Shown: positions 38,546 to 48,685, counted from the stretch's first letter. The stretch is 64,000 nucleotides of DNA from CAZMGV01 sp964565925 (GCA_964565925.1 CAZMGV010000013.1:62001-126000), one strand, 5' to 3'. The notes: generated from the letters alone by a model not told the origin. Program-made: numbers and translations.

Positions 38546-40183
38546 CTACACCTGCCGGGCTTGTCTGTGCTCCCACACGATCATCAGGCCGAAGAAGATC
38601 GCGCACATGAGATAACCCGCCGCCCACTTCCAGCCAGTGCCCAGTCCGATCTCGTAAACGCCACCGGCGGGGCCAAGGTGTCCGGCGTGGATGAATCCGA
38701 AAAAGCTTAATACCGCGCCGATGAACGCCCAGATCGCCGCCCGGCGGAAGTTCCGGCCGATCAGTTCGGCGCTCATGGCCGACCAGATCATGCAGGTGAG
38801 CATGAACCCCTGCGAAATGGCGACGAGCCCCTTCAGATGCAGTCCGGCCGCCTCGAACGACAGGGGTGCTTCAAGAACTTTTTCCACCAATGACATATTA
38901 CCGGTGGCGATCGAGGCGGCGCTCAGTGTCTGGCTGAGGATCAGCAGGCCCCACGCGGCGATCGCCGGAAACAGGCCGATGGCGACGGCAGGGGAGTGCT
39001 CGGGCGGCGTCGCCTCGAACGCCTGCGCGGTGATGATGATACCGATCCAGAGCACGATCGCCATGCCAGCTTCCATGGGGATAAACGCGTTCACGACATA
39101 CGTTAGACCCGACAGCGCCAGCACCGTGAAGAAGACGCCGTTGAGTACCGAATAGCCCGCCCTCGCGCCCATCTTCTTCCAGCCCGGGTGGCCGATATAG
39201 ATGGTCGTCGGGAAGCACGATCCGAAGGCGGCCGCCGCGATACTGCCGAGGCCGTTGGCCAGCATGCTCGGCTTCGTGGCGAACCGGTCGCCGGCGGCTT
39301 CGGCGGATTCGAGGTTCTGGAGCGACCCCAGCACGTTGAACAGCCCCATCGGCACCATCACGGGGACGAGGTATTCCCACGTCACCCGGTGAGTCATTCC
39401 GGCCACGAGATCGCCCAGCACCGGAACCGGCAGGTGAACACCCGCGGACGTGAAGGCGGCGTGTATATGCGCGGCCGACACGGGCGATTCGGCCCAGCCC
39501 GTGGCGGCGAGTATCCACGCGGAGACGGAACCCAGCCCCACGGCCCAAGCTCCGCCCGGAATATGAAACGGCATCTTCGCATGCGAAAAATAGGTGGTGA
39601 GAATGATGCCGAGCGGTAGCAGCGCCACGAGCGGCGCCTGGAACGTCCTGACCGCGAAGTCGATGGAGATGAAGCTGATGGCGATCCCGGCCAGGGTCGA
39701 GAGCAGCGCCGCCCGCGGCGTATGCTTGCGGACGAAGTCGCCCACGAACGCACCGGCGATCTCGATCAGCGCCGCCACGAAGCAGGAGGCGATGCCGATC
39801 TGCCACGCCAGATGCGCGGCCGCTTTCGTGTCCATTCCGGCCTGCACCGCGCCGAGCTTCACCGGAAGCATCACCAGGAAAACATAGGCGAACAGCGACA
39901 CGGTGTTGATGCCGTAGGGGAGCGCCGTCACGTCCGTGCGGCCCGTCTCGGCGGACAGCTGCTGCGCCTGCCAGGCGTAAAAGAGATTGCCGACGAGGAT
40001 CGAGATCGCCGCACCGGGCAGGATCGTGCCCAGCACGAAATCGAGCTCGATCCCGACGACACCGGTGCAGAGCCCGAGAATCAGGATGAACTGGATCAGG
40101 TTGTCGACGGCGAGCCCGAAAAAGCCGTCGAGATCCCCGGCCACGAACCAGGGCTGACGGGGACGGGGAGCCGCCTCAGTCAT
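38546..40183 (-). CDS. NCS2-family (nucleobase:cation symporter-like) permease
   Basis: 545 residues with about 12 transmembrane segments. The N-terminal DLDGFFGLAVDNLIQFILI, the LPYGINTVS loop and PTTIYIGHPGWKKMGARAGYS resemble xanthine/uracil/AzgA-type permeases. The substrate is not evident. ATG 40183 was chosen; the frame continues upstream only as a shadow of rfbC. It starts 5 bp after the rfbC stop, an unusual partner for dTDP-rhamnose genes. Confidence 0.82.
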   Translation of the reverse strand: MTEAAPRPRQPWFVAGDLDGFFGLAVDNLIQFILILGLCTGVVGIELDFVLGTILPGAAISILVGNLFYAWQAQQLSAETGRTDVTALPYGINTVSLFAYVFLVMLPVKLGAVQAGMDTKAAAHLAWQIGIASCFVAALIEIAGAFVGDFVRKHTPRAALLSTLAGIAISFISIDFAVRTFQAPLVALLPLGIILTTYFSHAKMPFHIPGGAWAVGLGSVSAWILAATGWAESPVSAAHIHAAFTSAGVHLPVPVLGDLVAGMTHRVTWEYLVPVMVPMGLFNVLGSLQNLESAEAAGDRFATKPSMLANGLGSIAAAAFGSCFPTTIYIGHPGWKKMGARAGYSVLNGVFFTVLALSGLTYVVNAFIPMEAGMAIVLWIGIIITAQAFEATPPEHSPAVAIGLFPAIAAWGLLILSQTLSAASIATGNMSLVEKVLEAPLSFEAAGLHLKGLVAISQGFMLTCMIWSAMSAELIGRNFRRAAIWAFIGAVLSFFGFIHAGHLGPAGGVYEIGLGTGWKWAAGYLMCAIFFGLMIVWEHRQARQV

Positions 40184-40188
40184 TGTTG

Positions 40189-40743
40189 TCACTCCGCCTC
40201 CGGCAGCTTGTCGCGGGGAATATCCTTGAGGCGCGGATAGTTCTTGTCCTTGTCGGAGAGCTGCGGGTCCTTGAGCTGCCAGTCGATCCCGATATCCGGG
40301 TCGTTCCACAGCACGCCGCCCTCGTCCTCGGGGTGGTAGTAGTCGGTGCATTTGTACAGGAAGTCGGCGGTCTCGGAGAGCACGGCGAACCCGTGGGCGA
40401 ACCCGGCGGGCACCCAGAGCTGGCGGTGGTTCGCTTCGCTTAAGACCGCGCCATACCACTTGCCGAAGGTGGCCGAACCCGGCCGGATGTCCACGGCGAC
40501 GTCCAGCACCTCTCCCTGCGTCACGCGCACCAGTTTCCCCTGCGGGTGTTTCACCTGGAAATGCAGCCCGCGCAGCACCCCCTTGCGGGAGCGCGACTGG
40601 TTGTCCTGAACGAAGGGGCCTTTTATTCCGGCCTCCGCGTAGCGCGCGGCATGAAAACTTTCCAGAAAAAACCCCCGCTGGTCGCCGAACACTTTGGGTT
40701 CCAGCAGGAGCACACCCTTGAGCGGCGTTTGGGTGACTTTCAT
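40189..40743 (-). CDS. rfbC: dTDP-4-dehydrorhamnose 3,5-epimerase
   Basis: 184 residues, a cupin epimerase acting after RfbB. Conserved blocks: LLEPKVFGDQRGFFLESF, LRGLHFQ with the catalytic His, LVRVTQGEVLDVAVDIR, LWVPAGFAHGFAVLSE and the substrate-site Tyr in FLYKCTDYY. Its ATG overlaps the rfbA stop by 4 bp, so translation is coupled. Confidence 0.97.
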   Translation of the reverse strand: MKVTQTPLKGVLLLEPKVFGDQRGFFLESFHAARYAEAGIKGPFVQDNQSRSRKGVLRGLHFQVKHPQGKLVRVTQGEVLDVAVDIRPGSATFGKWYGAVLSEANHRQLWVPAGFAHGFAVLSETADFLYKCTDYYHPEDEGGVLWNDPDIGIDWQLKDPQLSDKDKNYPRLKDIPRDKLPEAE

Positions 40744-41621
40744 GAGCCGCGCACATCCGCCTTCAGCATGTCGAGCAGGTACTGCCCATAGCCGCTTTTG
40801 GCCAGCGGCGCGGCGAGCTTTTCGAGCTGCGCGCCGGTGATGAAGCTCATGCGGTAGGCGATCTCCTCGGGGCAGGAGATTTTCAGCCCCTGTCTGGCTT
40901 CCACGACTTCCACGAAGTTCGACGCCTGAAGCATCGACTCGTGCGTGCCGGTGTCGAGCCAGGCGGTGCCGCGGCCCAGCAGTTCCACCTTCAGGCTGCC
41001 GCGCTTGAGATACTCGCGGTTCACGTCGGTAATTTCGTATTCGCCGCGTGCCGACGGCTTCAGGTTCTTCGAGATGCCGATCACGCTGTTGTCGTAGAAA
41101 TAAAGTCCCACGACGGCGTAACGGGATTTCGGTGCCTTGGGCTTCTCCTCTATATCGATCGCGTTGCCCGCCTTGTCGAAGCTCACCACGCCGTAGCGCT
41201 CCGGGTCACGGACGTAGTAGCCGAATACGACGGCGCCCTTGTCGAGTGTCGCGCACCGCTGAAGGGTCTTGGCGAGTCCGTGGCCGTAAAAAATATTATC
41301 GCCCAGCACAAGGCAGACGCTGTCGCCGTTGATAAATTGTTCGGCGATCACGAACGCCTGGGCGATGCCTTCGGGTTTCGGCTGGACGGCGTAGACGAAC
41401 TTCATCCCCCACTGGGAGCCGTCGCCCAGCAGCTTCTCGAACTGCGGCAGGTCCTGCGGCGTCGAGATGATCATCACCTCGCGGATCCCCGCCAGCATCA
41501 GCATCGAGATCGGATAGTAGATGAGCGGCTTGTCGTAGACGGGCAGCAGCTGCTTGCTCACGGAAAGCGTCAGCGGGTAGAGCCGCGTGCCGGAGCCTCC
41601 GGCGAGTACAATGCCTTTCAT
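40740..41621 (-). CDS. rfbA: glucose-1-phosphate thymidylyltransferase
   Basis: 293 residues. Makes dTDP-glucose, the first step of dTDP-rhamnose synthesis. MKGIVLAGGSGTRLYPLT carries the nucleotide-binding GGxGTRL; KPLIYYPISMLMLAGI, VLGDNIFYGHG and WLDTGTHESMLQAS are diagnostic. First gene of rfbA-rfbC-permease. rfbB is at 21876 on the opposite strand and no rfbD is in the window. Confidence 0.97.
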   Translation of the reverse strand: MKGIVLAGGSGTRLYPLTLSVSKQLLPVYDKPLIYYPISMLMLAGIREVMIISTPQDLPQFEKLLGDGSQWGMKFVYAVQPKPEGIAQAFVIAEQFINGDSVCLVLGDNIFYGHGLAKTLQRCATLDKGAVVFGYYVRDPERYGVVSFDKAGNAIDIEEKPKAPKSRYAVVGLYFYDNSVIGISKNLKPSARGEYEITDVNREYLKRGSLKVELLGRGTAWLDTGTHESMLQASNFVEVVEARQGLKISCPEEIAYRMSFITGAQLEKLAAPLAKSGYGQYLLDMLKADVRGS

Positions 41622-41690
41622 TCGGGCCTTTCCATACGGACAATCGGGTCGGTACGGCCGATTATGACCGCTCCGGGGCGGCGAGTCGAT

Positions 41691-44600
41691 TTAACTCAAG
41701 TAGTCTTTCTTCGGGGCTGCGGGCGGTGTTTCGCCGGGTGTTCCGGCCGGCGTTTCCGGCTTCGGGGCCGCCTTTCGCCACAGGGCGTCGGCACTGAACG
41801 ACTCCCAGCCCCACTTGAGCCAGCCGATCAGCGACAGGGCGAGCCACAGCGCCCAGCCGAGCATCGCCACCCGGTAGACCCACATGGGGAGCGAGACGAT
41901 TGTGGCGGAGGGCAGCGCCGACAGGCTCCGGTCGGCGAACCAGTTGAGATCCCAGCCCGCCGACCCGTTGCCGGTGATGTGCATCTCGGGCGGGCCGAGC
42001 AGCCCCTGTTCAATCGAGCCGAACAGCACACCGAAGGCGGCCAGTGTCATCAGTACGATCAGCACCTGGAGCCCGTTGAACGCCCAGTTGCGGGCGATCT
42101 CTTTCCCGTTGTCTCGGCGCCAGCCGAGCAGAACCAGCCAGACCGGTACAATGGCGGCGACAACCATCGGCGTCTGGGTGAGCCCGATGCCGAGCAGGAA
42201 CCACTGGTAGTGCTTTACCGGCACGAAGCTGACGAGGCCGAGCGCCGCCGATACAAGCGCCATCACCAGCAGTAGGCTCCAGAACAGCACGGCGGGCCCG
42301 AGCCTCGGACCGGTCAGAAACAGGATCCAGCGGTTCTCCGGCACCTGGACCTTGAGCGAATGGTTGACGGAACCGGCGCCGGGGTCCGGCGCAGCGGTCG
42401 TGTAGCTTGTGCCGATCCCCGACGGGGCCCGCCAGTCGAGTTTCACCGAGTGGGTCCCGGGCGTGACCGGGATCTGGAGATTCCGACCGTCGGGCCGCAG
42501 CGGCTGGATCATGCCGTCGATGGCGACGGACAGAAGCTCGCTGCCGTCGGGCAGCGCGACCGTGTGCTGGCCGCCCCGGCTGCTCCGGTAGGTGAAGGCG
42601 AGCGAACCGTCGGCCGAGCGGTCGCCCGGTTTCAGGACGGCGCTGGAGTTGTCGATGGTGAAGGTCTGTCCGGAGACGCCTTCGGGGCGGGTGATCTCCA
42701 GTTCGACCTTCTCGCCGGGCCAGGGCCGCCACTCGGGAATCCACATTCCGGACGGATCGTGGTGGTGGATCGCCGGAATACCGGTCATCTCGACGTGCCA
42801 GATCGGGCTGGCGTTGAGCCGCCAGCTTTCGGTCCAGGAAACGCCGTCCGGCGCCGTCAGCGTCAGCTTGTCCGTCATCGGCAGGGTCGACTCCCAGACC
42901 ACTTCCGGAGTCTGCGGCCCCAGGCTCACGATCACCTTTCCGTTCTTCACGGTGATACCGGGGGTCGTCACCTGTTCGCCCGCGAGCAGCGGGACCTCGA
43001 CGATCACGGCGGAACCACCGGGGGTCGCCCGCGACGCGCGGTTCGACACCCGCCAGTCGAGACCCAGTTCAAGGGTCCGTTCGATCAGCAGGAACGGCGG
43101 GAGCTGGCTGCCGTCGAATCCGGCCGTGTCCTTGCCGGTCTTCTGCGTGTGCTCGCGGGTGAGCTGCAGGTTGCTGCTGGAGGTTCCGTCCTCGTTGACC
43201 CCGTCCACGGTCCAGCCCTGCGCACGGACATCCGTGTGACGGGGCGGGGACGGCAGCGGCAACTGCACCTGTTCGCGGGCGGGCAGGCGGCCCTCGATCT
43301 GGATCTGGTGCGCGCCCGGCTGGAGCTGAACCCACAGCACCCCGTCGTCCGTCCGCAACAGCGGCGCGCTTGCACCGCCGTCCAGAAGCACCCTGTCGGG
43401 GGACCACTGGGACTGGCCCCCGGGAAGCGCCACGGCCGACGGCGCGGCGGACGAGGCTTCGAGCCTGATCCGGAGCGTGTCGCCGCTGACGTCGATCTGC
43501 ATCCGCGAAACCACCGCGCACTCGGGGTTGCAGTCCCACGGTTCCAGCAGTTTTTCGCGCAGGCTGTTGAGCAGTTCGTCCGGCGGGAAACCCGACGGAG
43601 AGTCGGCCGCCCGCACGGGGCCAGCCGCCAGCAGGACCAGAAGCAGCAGCGCAGCGGCTGCGTGGGCGGCCGCTGCGGGACCATTCGTGCCGGAACTCGA
43701 AGCAGCGCTGCGGAGCCGGTCGAGGCCGTCCCTGCCGCCCAGAATGCAGAAGAGGAGCATCGAGATCAGCGTCACGCGCGTGCAGGCGAGAATGAAGTTT
43801 ATCCAGGGCGGCAGGATATAGAGCCGCAGGTCCTGTGCCTTGGTGACCGGGCCGTTCCATCCGAGCTGGATGGTCGTCCAGTTCCAGTTGGGCAGTCCCG
43901 GTCCGGTGTTGATTGATGCCTTGGGGTCGTACTGGGGCAGGCGCTGTGGAGTGCGCTGCGCCGGTTCATATACAACGGCGGAGGATTTAGCCTTGCTCGC
44001 GACAATACCAGCGATCCCTCCGCTGGCCCCTAGCGTGCCGGCCAGCTCCTGTTTCAGTTCAGTCTGGAACTTGCCGCGTTTGAACACCCTGCCTTCAGCG
44101 CGGGGGACCGCCTCGTCCGCAGCGTAGTTCTCGGCGGGTGCACCGGCCCCTGCGCCGGCGGCCTGAGAGGCCGGTGGAGAGGCTGGGGCCGCCGCAGGTG
44201 AACCCATCGTCTGTTCCGGAGCCCGCATCCCGGCGAGTCCGGGGAACGACGGGACGTCTTCGGTTTTGCGCAGCGACGGATACATGGCCGAGCGGAGCTG
44301 CCTGACGAAGAACGGCAGCGAGATCATCAGGAGCGCGGCCAGGGCGCCGACCCGGGCGGCGGCGACGAGCTTGCGGAAGCCGTTGTCCGGCAGCGCCCGG
44401 TGGAGCGCCTCGGCTCCGGCGATGACGATCCAGATCCAGACGGGCGCGTCGGCTTCGGTGAAGGTGATCGTGAACGCCGCGAACGCCAGCGCGCCCCACC
44501 TTCTGCCCCAGAGTTTCAGGAACGCCAGCGCCGTCACCAGCACGCCGAAGAAGTCGAGCAGCGACCACCGCTCGATCCACGAGTTCGACACCTTGTCGGC

Positions 44601-45983
44601 GCCGCCCGCGTGCAGGAGCCGGAAGCCGGGCGGAAGTTCCAGAGTGGCCGACAGGTTCGACACGTCGTGGTCCCAGCCCACGGCAGGCAGGGAGACCGGC
44701 CGGCCTGCGAAGCGGCTGTCCGCCTCCAGATAGACCTGGCCCTGGCGGATCTCGACGCCCGCATTCGGGGAACCGGAGCGGCGGCTCACGACCTGGTCTT
44801 CGCCGTTTACGGCGGCGCGGCCCAGTTCGAAGGGCGGGGCGATCTCGAGCCGTGAGCTGCGCTTCACGGTTCCGTTAAGAATATCCCGGAACGTGTAACC
44901 GCCGCCGTCGAAGTCGAGCCAGATCCGGCGGGTGAGGCCGATCTGGTCCGGGGCGGGGTCCGAGTCGCCGCGGCGGATCTCGGTGAGTTTCATCGTGTCG
45001 CCCGGCGCCAGCCGGTAGGCCGGCAGGTGCCGCCATTCGGGCGGGAGCGTCGTCTGCGTCGGATCGATGGAGGCAAGCCCTTCCACATTGGCGAGCCGCA
45101 GGTCGCTGCGGGCCTCGAAAGCCCAGAGCTCTTCGGCGGGCCACGGGGGTTTGGCCTCGGGCAGTTTCAGCTCGTTCGTCACGCCGCCGCCGTGCCGCGC
45201 CGTCACGGTCACCTGCCAGTTGCCGGGGCGAATCTGCACTTTCAGCGTGCCGTCCTTCTCGATTCGCGCCGGCACCCCGCTCGACACGTCCATCGGAATG
45301 AAACCGGGAAGCAGCGGCCCGGCCAGCACGATCTCGCGGCCCTTGCCGGCCACGTTCAGGTCGAGGCGCGTAGTCACCCTGAGCGGGATGTCGTCGGAGA
45401 CGAGCCGGTAGGCGCGTATGTCGAGGTAGTCGGCGGTGGGGCCTTCCGTTTCCGCCTTCTGGAGCCACACGCGGCCTTCCTCGTCGCGGACCGGGAAGGC
45501 GACCGGTTTGCCGTTGAGCTGCAGGGTCACGAGACCGACACCGGACGGTACCGGCAGTGAGTCGGGTTGCGCGGGCCAGGCGAACTCGCCCGTGACCGTG
45601 TGAGTGCCGGGCTGGAGGGTGAGTTGCGGCAGTTCGTCTACGGCGGTGACGGCGGCCGGTTTGCCGTCCGACTTCACGCCGACGGGCCAGTACTGCCCGT
45701 CGCCGGGGAGTTCGACCCGGGCCTCCTTATAGACAGTCCAGGTCTGGCTGAAGGTGCCGCCCTTTGCGTCCAGTTTCAGGTCCAGCCGTGACGGCCATGC
45801 GCACCGGGTCTCGCCGTTTCCGGAAAGGAAGGGGCAGGTCTCCGCCTCGTGGCCGCGCATCACCCAGCCGGTCCAGGACCTCAGCGGTTCCGGAACTTCG
45901 GCGGGTTTCAGCGGATCGGCGTGCGCCGTCGTTGAGGCAATCAGGAGAGTCAGGAGTGCAAAAGCGTGAAAGGCAGATCGCAT
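41691..45983 (-). CDS. 1,430-residue membrane protein of two beta-rich halves, unknown family
   Basis: A signal peptide (MRSAFHAFALLTLLIASTTAHA) starts at ATG 45983. The first half is a large beta-rich periplasmic region (about 25-495) followed by a cluster of hydrophobic helices, then an Ala/Pro/Gly-rich linker and another helix. Near residue 775-790 a second signal-like stretch (ALLLLVLLAAGPVRA) opens a similar second half: beta-rich region, four C-terminal transmembrane helices, and a Pro-rich tail. The repeated order suggests duplication or fusion. No catalytic motif or known domain was recognised. A longer upstream frame overlaps ndh and is rejected. Confidence 0.75.
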   Translation of the reverse strand: MRSAFHAFALLTLLIASTTAHADPLKPAEVPEPLRSWTGWVMRGHEAETCPFLSGNGETRCAWPSRLDLKLDAKGGTFSQTWTVYKEARVELPGDGQYWPVGVKSDGKPAAVTAVDELPQLTLQPGTHTVTGEFAWPAQPDSLPVPSGVGLVTLQLNGKPVAFPVRDEEGRVWLQKAETEGPTADYLDIRAYRLVSDDIPLRVTTRLDLNVAGKGREIVLAGPLLPGFIPMDVSSGVPARIEKDGTLKVQIRPGNWQVTVTARHGGGVTNELKLPEAKPPWPAEELWAFEARSDLRLANVEGLASIDPTQTTLPPEWRHLPAYRLAPGDTMKLTEIRRGDSDPAPDQIGLTRRIWLDFDGGGYTFRDILNGTVKRSSRLEIAPPFELGRAAVNGEDQVVSRRSGSPNAGVEIRQGQVYLEADSRFAGRPVSLPAVGWDHDVSNLSATLELPPGFRLLHAGGADKVSNSWIERWSLLDFFGVLVTALAFLKLWGRRWGALAFAAFTITFTEADAPVWIWIVIAGAEALHRALPDNGFRKLVAAARVGALAALLMISLPFFVRQLRSAMYPSLRKTEDVPSFPGLAGMRAPEQTMGSPAAAPASPPASQAAGAGAGAPAENYAADEAVPRAEGRVFKRGKFQTELKQELAGTLGASGGIAGIVASKAKSSAVVYEPAQRTPQRLPQYDPKASINTGPGLPNWNWTTIQLGWNGPVTKAQDLRLYILPPWINFILACTRVTLISMLLFCILGGRDGLDRLRSAASSSGTNGPAAAAHAAAALLLLVLLAAGPVRAADSPSGFPPDELLNSLREKLLEPWDCNPECAVVSRMQIDVSGDTLRIRLEASSAAPSAVALPGGQSQWSPDRVLLDGGASAPLLRTDDGVLWVQLQPGAHQIQIEGRLPAREQVQLPLPSPPRHTDVRAQGWTVDGVNEDGTSSSNLQLTREHTQKTGKDTAGFDGSQLPPFLLIERTLELGLDWRVSNRASRATPGGSAVIVEVPLLAGEQVTTPGITVKNGKVIVSLGPQTPEVVWESTLPMTDKLTLTAPDGVSWTESWRLNASPIWHVEMTGIPAIHHHDPSGMWIPEWRPWPGEKVELEITRPEGVSGQTFTIDNSSAVLKPGDRSADGSLAFTYRSSRGGQHTVALPDGSELLSVAIDGMIQPLRPDGRNLQIPVTPGTHSVKLDWRAPSGIGTSYTTAAPDPGAGSVNHSLKVQVPENRWILFLTGPRLGPAVLFWSLLLVMALVSAALGLVSFVPVKHYQWFLLGIGLTQTPMVVAAIVPVWLVLLGWRRDNGKEIARNWAFNGLQVLIVLMTLAAFGVLFGSIEQGLLGPPEMHITGNGSAGWDLNWFADRSLSALPSATIVSLPMWVYRVAMLGWALWLALSLIGWLKWGWESFSADALWRKAAPKPETPAGTPGETPPAAPKKDYLS

Positions 45984-46108
45984 AGGGGCTCCATCTGATT
46001 CGGCGGTAATGGAAAAGGACCGGGTCGTATTTGCCAAATCTGGCGCAAAGCGGCGGCGGGTTCCAACAGCCGTGAACGAACTTTCACCGGAATTTATTGA
46101 CAGGTCCG

Positions 46109-47407
46109 TTACCGGGCCGGGCGATCGTCCCCGGTCACAATCCGCGCACCCCGGCGGAACGTGAGATACGCCCACGCCCAGTTGATCATCACGATGATCC
46201 GGTTGCGGAAACCGATCAGGAAGAAGATGTGGATCGCCAGCCACGCGAACCACGCGGTGAAGCCGGTGAGTTTCATCCCCTGAATGTCGGCGACCGCCGA
46301 CTTGCGCCCGATGGTGGCTAATGACCCCTTGTCGAAATAGCGGAACGGTTCGGTTCGATGGCCCCCGATCAGCTTCAGGATGTTCCGTGCCGCGTGCGGC
46401 CCTTCCTGCATGGCGGCGGGGGCGACGCCGGGGACCGGTTTTCCGTCCTGCTCGAAGGCGACGATGTCTCCGGCGGCGAAAATCTCCGGGTAGCCGGGGA
46501 CCGACAGGTCTTTCTCGACGATAATCCGCCCGGCGCGGTCCAGCGGGACGCCGAGCGACTTCGCGATGGGTGACGCCTGCACACCGGCGGCCCACAGCAC
46601 CGTTTTTGTGGCGATCCGCTCGGTGCCGGAGCCGCTAGAGACGCCTGAGCCAGCCGTCAGCAGTTCGACACCGTGTCCGTCGATACCGGTCACCTTCGCG
46701 CCGGTGCGGACCTCGACGCCCAGTGCCTTGAGCTGCCGCACGGCGCTCTCCGACAGCTCCGGCACGAAGGGCGGGAGCACGCGCGGGGCGCCTTCGATCA
46801 GGATCACCCGTGCATCGGCCGGGTTGATGCGGCGGAAGTCGCCCTTGAGCGTGTGCTTTGCGATTTCGCTTAAAGCCCCCGCGAGTTCGACACCCGTGGG
46901 GCCCGCGCCGATCACGGCGAACGTCAGCCACTCGGTCCGTTTCACCGGGTCGGATTCCCGTTCCGCCTCTTCGTAGGCCATGAACACCCGGCGGCGTATC
47001 TCGAACGCGTCGTCCAGGGTCTTGAGTCCCGGCGCGAACGGCGCCCATTGGTCGTTGCCGAAATAGGAGTGCGTCGCCCCGGTGGCAATCAGCAGGTAGT
47101 CGTAATCCAGCGTGCCGTCCTTGAGATTTATCCGCTTCGCCTTCGGGTCGATGCCGGTGACATCGCCGAGCAGCACGGTCGTGTTCTTCTGGCTGGAAAG
47201 CACTTCGCGGATCGGTGCGGCGATATCGGGTGCGCCAAGGCCCGCTGTCGCCACCTGGTAGAGTAGCGGCTGGAACAGGTGGTGGTTCTTGCGGTCCAGT
47301 ACGGTCACGTCCGCACGGGTGTGCCTGAGCACCCGGGCCGCATAGAGTCCCCCGAATCCGCCGCCCAGAATGACGATGCGGGGAAGGCGGTCAGCGGCCG
47401 GCTGCAT
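46109..47407 (-). CDS. ndh: type II NADH:quinone oxidoreductase
   Basis: 432 residues. Non-pumping respiratory NADH dehydrogenase bound to the inner membrane. Two dinucleotide folds: RIVILGGGFGGLYAARVL (FAD) and FAVIGAGPTGVELAGAL (NADH). Also FQPLLYQVATAGL, VLWAAGVQASP and IFAAGDIVAF. A C-terminal hydrophobic region (FTAWFAWLAIHIFFLIGF) fits membrane attachment. It overlaps the end of corA by 17 bp, so the two are co-transcribed. Confidence 0.94.
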   Translation of the reverse strand: MQPAADRLPRIVILGGGFGGLYAARVLRHTRADVTVLDRKNHHLFQPLLYQVATAGLGAPDIAAPIREVLSSQKNTTVLLGDVTGIDPKAKRINLKDGTLDYDYLLIATGATHSYFGNDQWAPFAPGLKTLDDAFEIRRRVFMAYEEAERESDPVKRTEWLTFAVIGAGPTGVELAGALSEIAKHTLKGDFRRINPADARVILIEGAPRVLPPFVPELSESAVRQLKALGVEVRTGAKVTGIDGHGVELLTAGSGVSSGSGTERIATKTVLWAAGVQASPIAKSLGVPLDRAGRIIVEKDLSVPGYPEIFAAGDIVAFEQDGKPVPGVAPAAMQEGPHAARNILKLIGGHRTEPFRYFDKGSLATIGRKSAVADIQGMKLTGFTAWFAWLAIHIFFLIGFRNRIIVMINWAWAYLTFRRGARIVTGDDRPAR

Positions 47408-48563
47408 CTTTGGGTGACTCCGGGGGCGGCGCCGGTTCGGGCTTGGGATCAGTGAGCCAGCCCTTTCTCCAGAAATAGACGACCAGCCCCATGGAGACGG
47501 CGAACATGACCGACAGGGTAAACATATATCCGTATTTCCACTCGAGTTCCGGCATGTTCCACGGGGACGAGTGCGGATCGAAGTTCATACCGTAGACACC
47601 GGCGATGAAGTTGAGCGGAATGAAGATGGTCGAGATGATCGTGAGCACCTTCATGATCTCGTTCATCCGGTTGCTGACGCTCGAGAGATAGATGTCCATG
47701 AGGTCGGAACCCAGTTCGCGGTAGGTCTCCGTGAGATCGAGCGCCTGTACCGTGTGGTCGGCGCAGTCGCGCAGGTAGACGCGGGTCTGCGGACTGATGA
47801 GCGCGTGATCCTCCCGGAGCAGCGTGCTCATGGCGTCGCGCATCGGCCACAGCACGCGCCGCAGGGTCATCAGGTCCCGCTTCTCGGAGTGGATCCGTTC
47901 GACCGTTCGCCGGGTGGGTTTCATGACGACCTCGTCCTCCAGGGTGTCGAGCCGTTCGCCTAACTGCTCGAGCAGCGGAAAGTAGCGGTCGATGGCCGTG
48001 TCGAGGATCGAGTAGGCGAGGTAGTCGGGACCGTTCAGCCGGTGCCGGTTGCCGGGGGCGCGGATCCGGTTGCGCAGCGACTCGAGACTATCGGGGCTGC
48101 GCTCCTCGAACGAGACCACGAAGCCGTTGCCGAGAAAAACGCTGAGCTGTTCGGTTTCGAACGTGCCCGCGCGGCCGGGAAGGCGGACGACCATGAAGAC
48201 CAGATCGCCGTAATGCTCTACCTTCGGGCGCTGGTTGCCGTCGGCGACGTCTTCGAGCGCCAGCGGATGGAGACCGAACTGTTCGCCCATTGCCTGCAGC
48301 GTTTTCGTGTCCCGCGTGCCGATGACGTGCGCCCAGGTGACCCGGTGGGACGCCGAAAGCGGCTTCACCTCGCGCGGGTCGGCGACGTCCTTTTCGACGA
48401 TGCCGTCCGGACCGTAGGCCGTGACGATAATTCGGGATGTCTCGGCGTCGGGATAGGGGATCAGCACGCCGGGCGAGGTGCCCGGCGCCGTCCTGATCAG
48501 GCGCTTGCGCTCGCGGCGGCGCTGCCGTGCGTTTCTGGCGGTTTTGCCGTTGAGATCGGACAT
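47391..48563 (-). CDS. corA: CorA magnesium/cobalt channel
   Basis: 390 residues. A pentameric channel with a large cytoplasmic N-domain and two C-terminal membrane helices. The selectivity motif GMN sits in FIAGVYGMNFD, followed by the loop with PELEW, then the last helix YMFTLSVMFAVSMGLVVYFWRKGW. ATG 48563 has GGCGGAG 6 bp upstream; a GTG two codons earlier is possible. The C-tail is Pro-rich. Divergent from terC. Confidence 0.95.
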   Translation of the reverse strand: MSDLNGKTARNARQRRRERKRLIRTAPGTSPGVLIPYPDAETSRIIVTAYGPDGIVEKDVADPREVKPLSASHRVTWAHVIGTRDTKTLQAMGEQFGLHPLALEDVADGNQRPKVEHYGDLVFMVVRLPGRAGTFETEQLSVFLGNGFVVSFEERSPDSLESLRNRIRAPGNRHRLNGPDYLAYSILDTAIDRYFPLLEQLGERLDTLEDEVVMKPTRRTVERIHSEKRDLMTLRRVLWPMRDAMSTLLREDHALISPQTRVYLRDCADHTVQALDLTETYRELGSDLMDIYLSSVSNRMNEIMKVLTIISTIFIPLNFIAGVYGMNFDPHSSPWNMPELEWKYGYMFTLSVMFAVSMGLVVYFWRKGWLTDPKPEPAPPPESPKDAAGR

Positions 48564-48685
48564 GCACACTCCGCCGCCTCTGGGGCCGGCCGGAAGCCGT
48601 CAAGCCGCAAATATTGGCATTAATGTGACTGGCGGTTGATTTGGTTCCAGAGCGTTAATTACTTGGACCGGGCGAGGATTTCCAC

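Noticed and set aside
38546..40756. 736-residue version of the NCS2 permease
   Set aside because: The extra N-terminus is an out-of-frame translation of rfbC; the conserved protein starts at 40183.
48564..48685. Possible yybP-ykoY manganese riboswitch before terC
   Set aside because: The short 122-bp divergent gap lacks the conserved loop sequences of that riboswitch.
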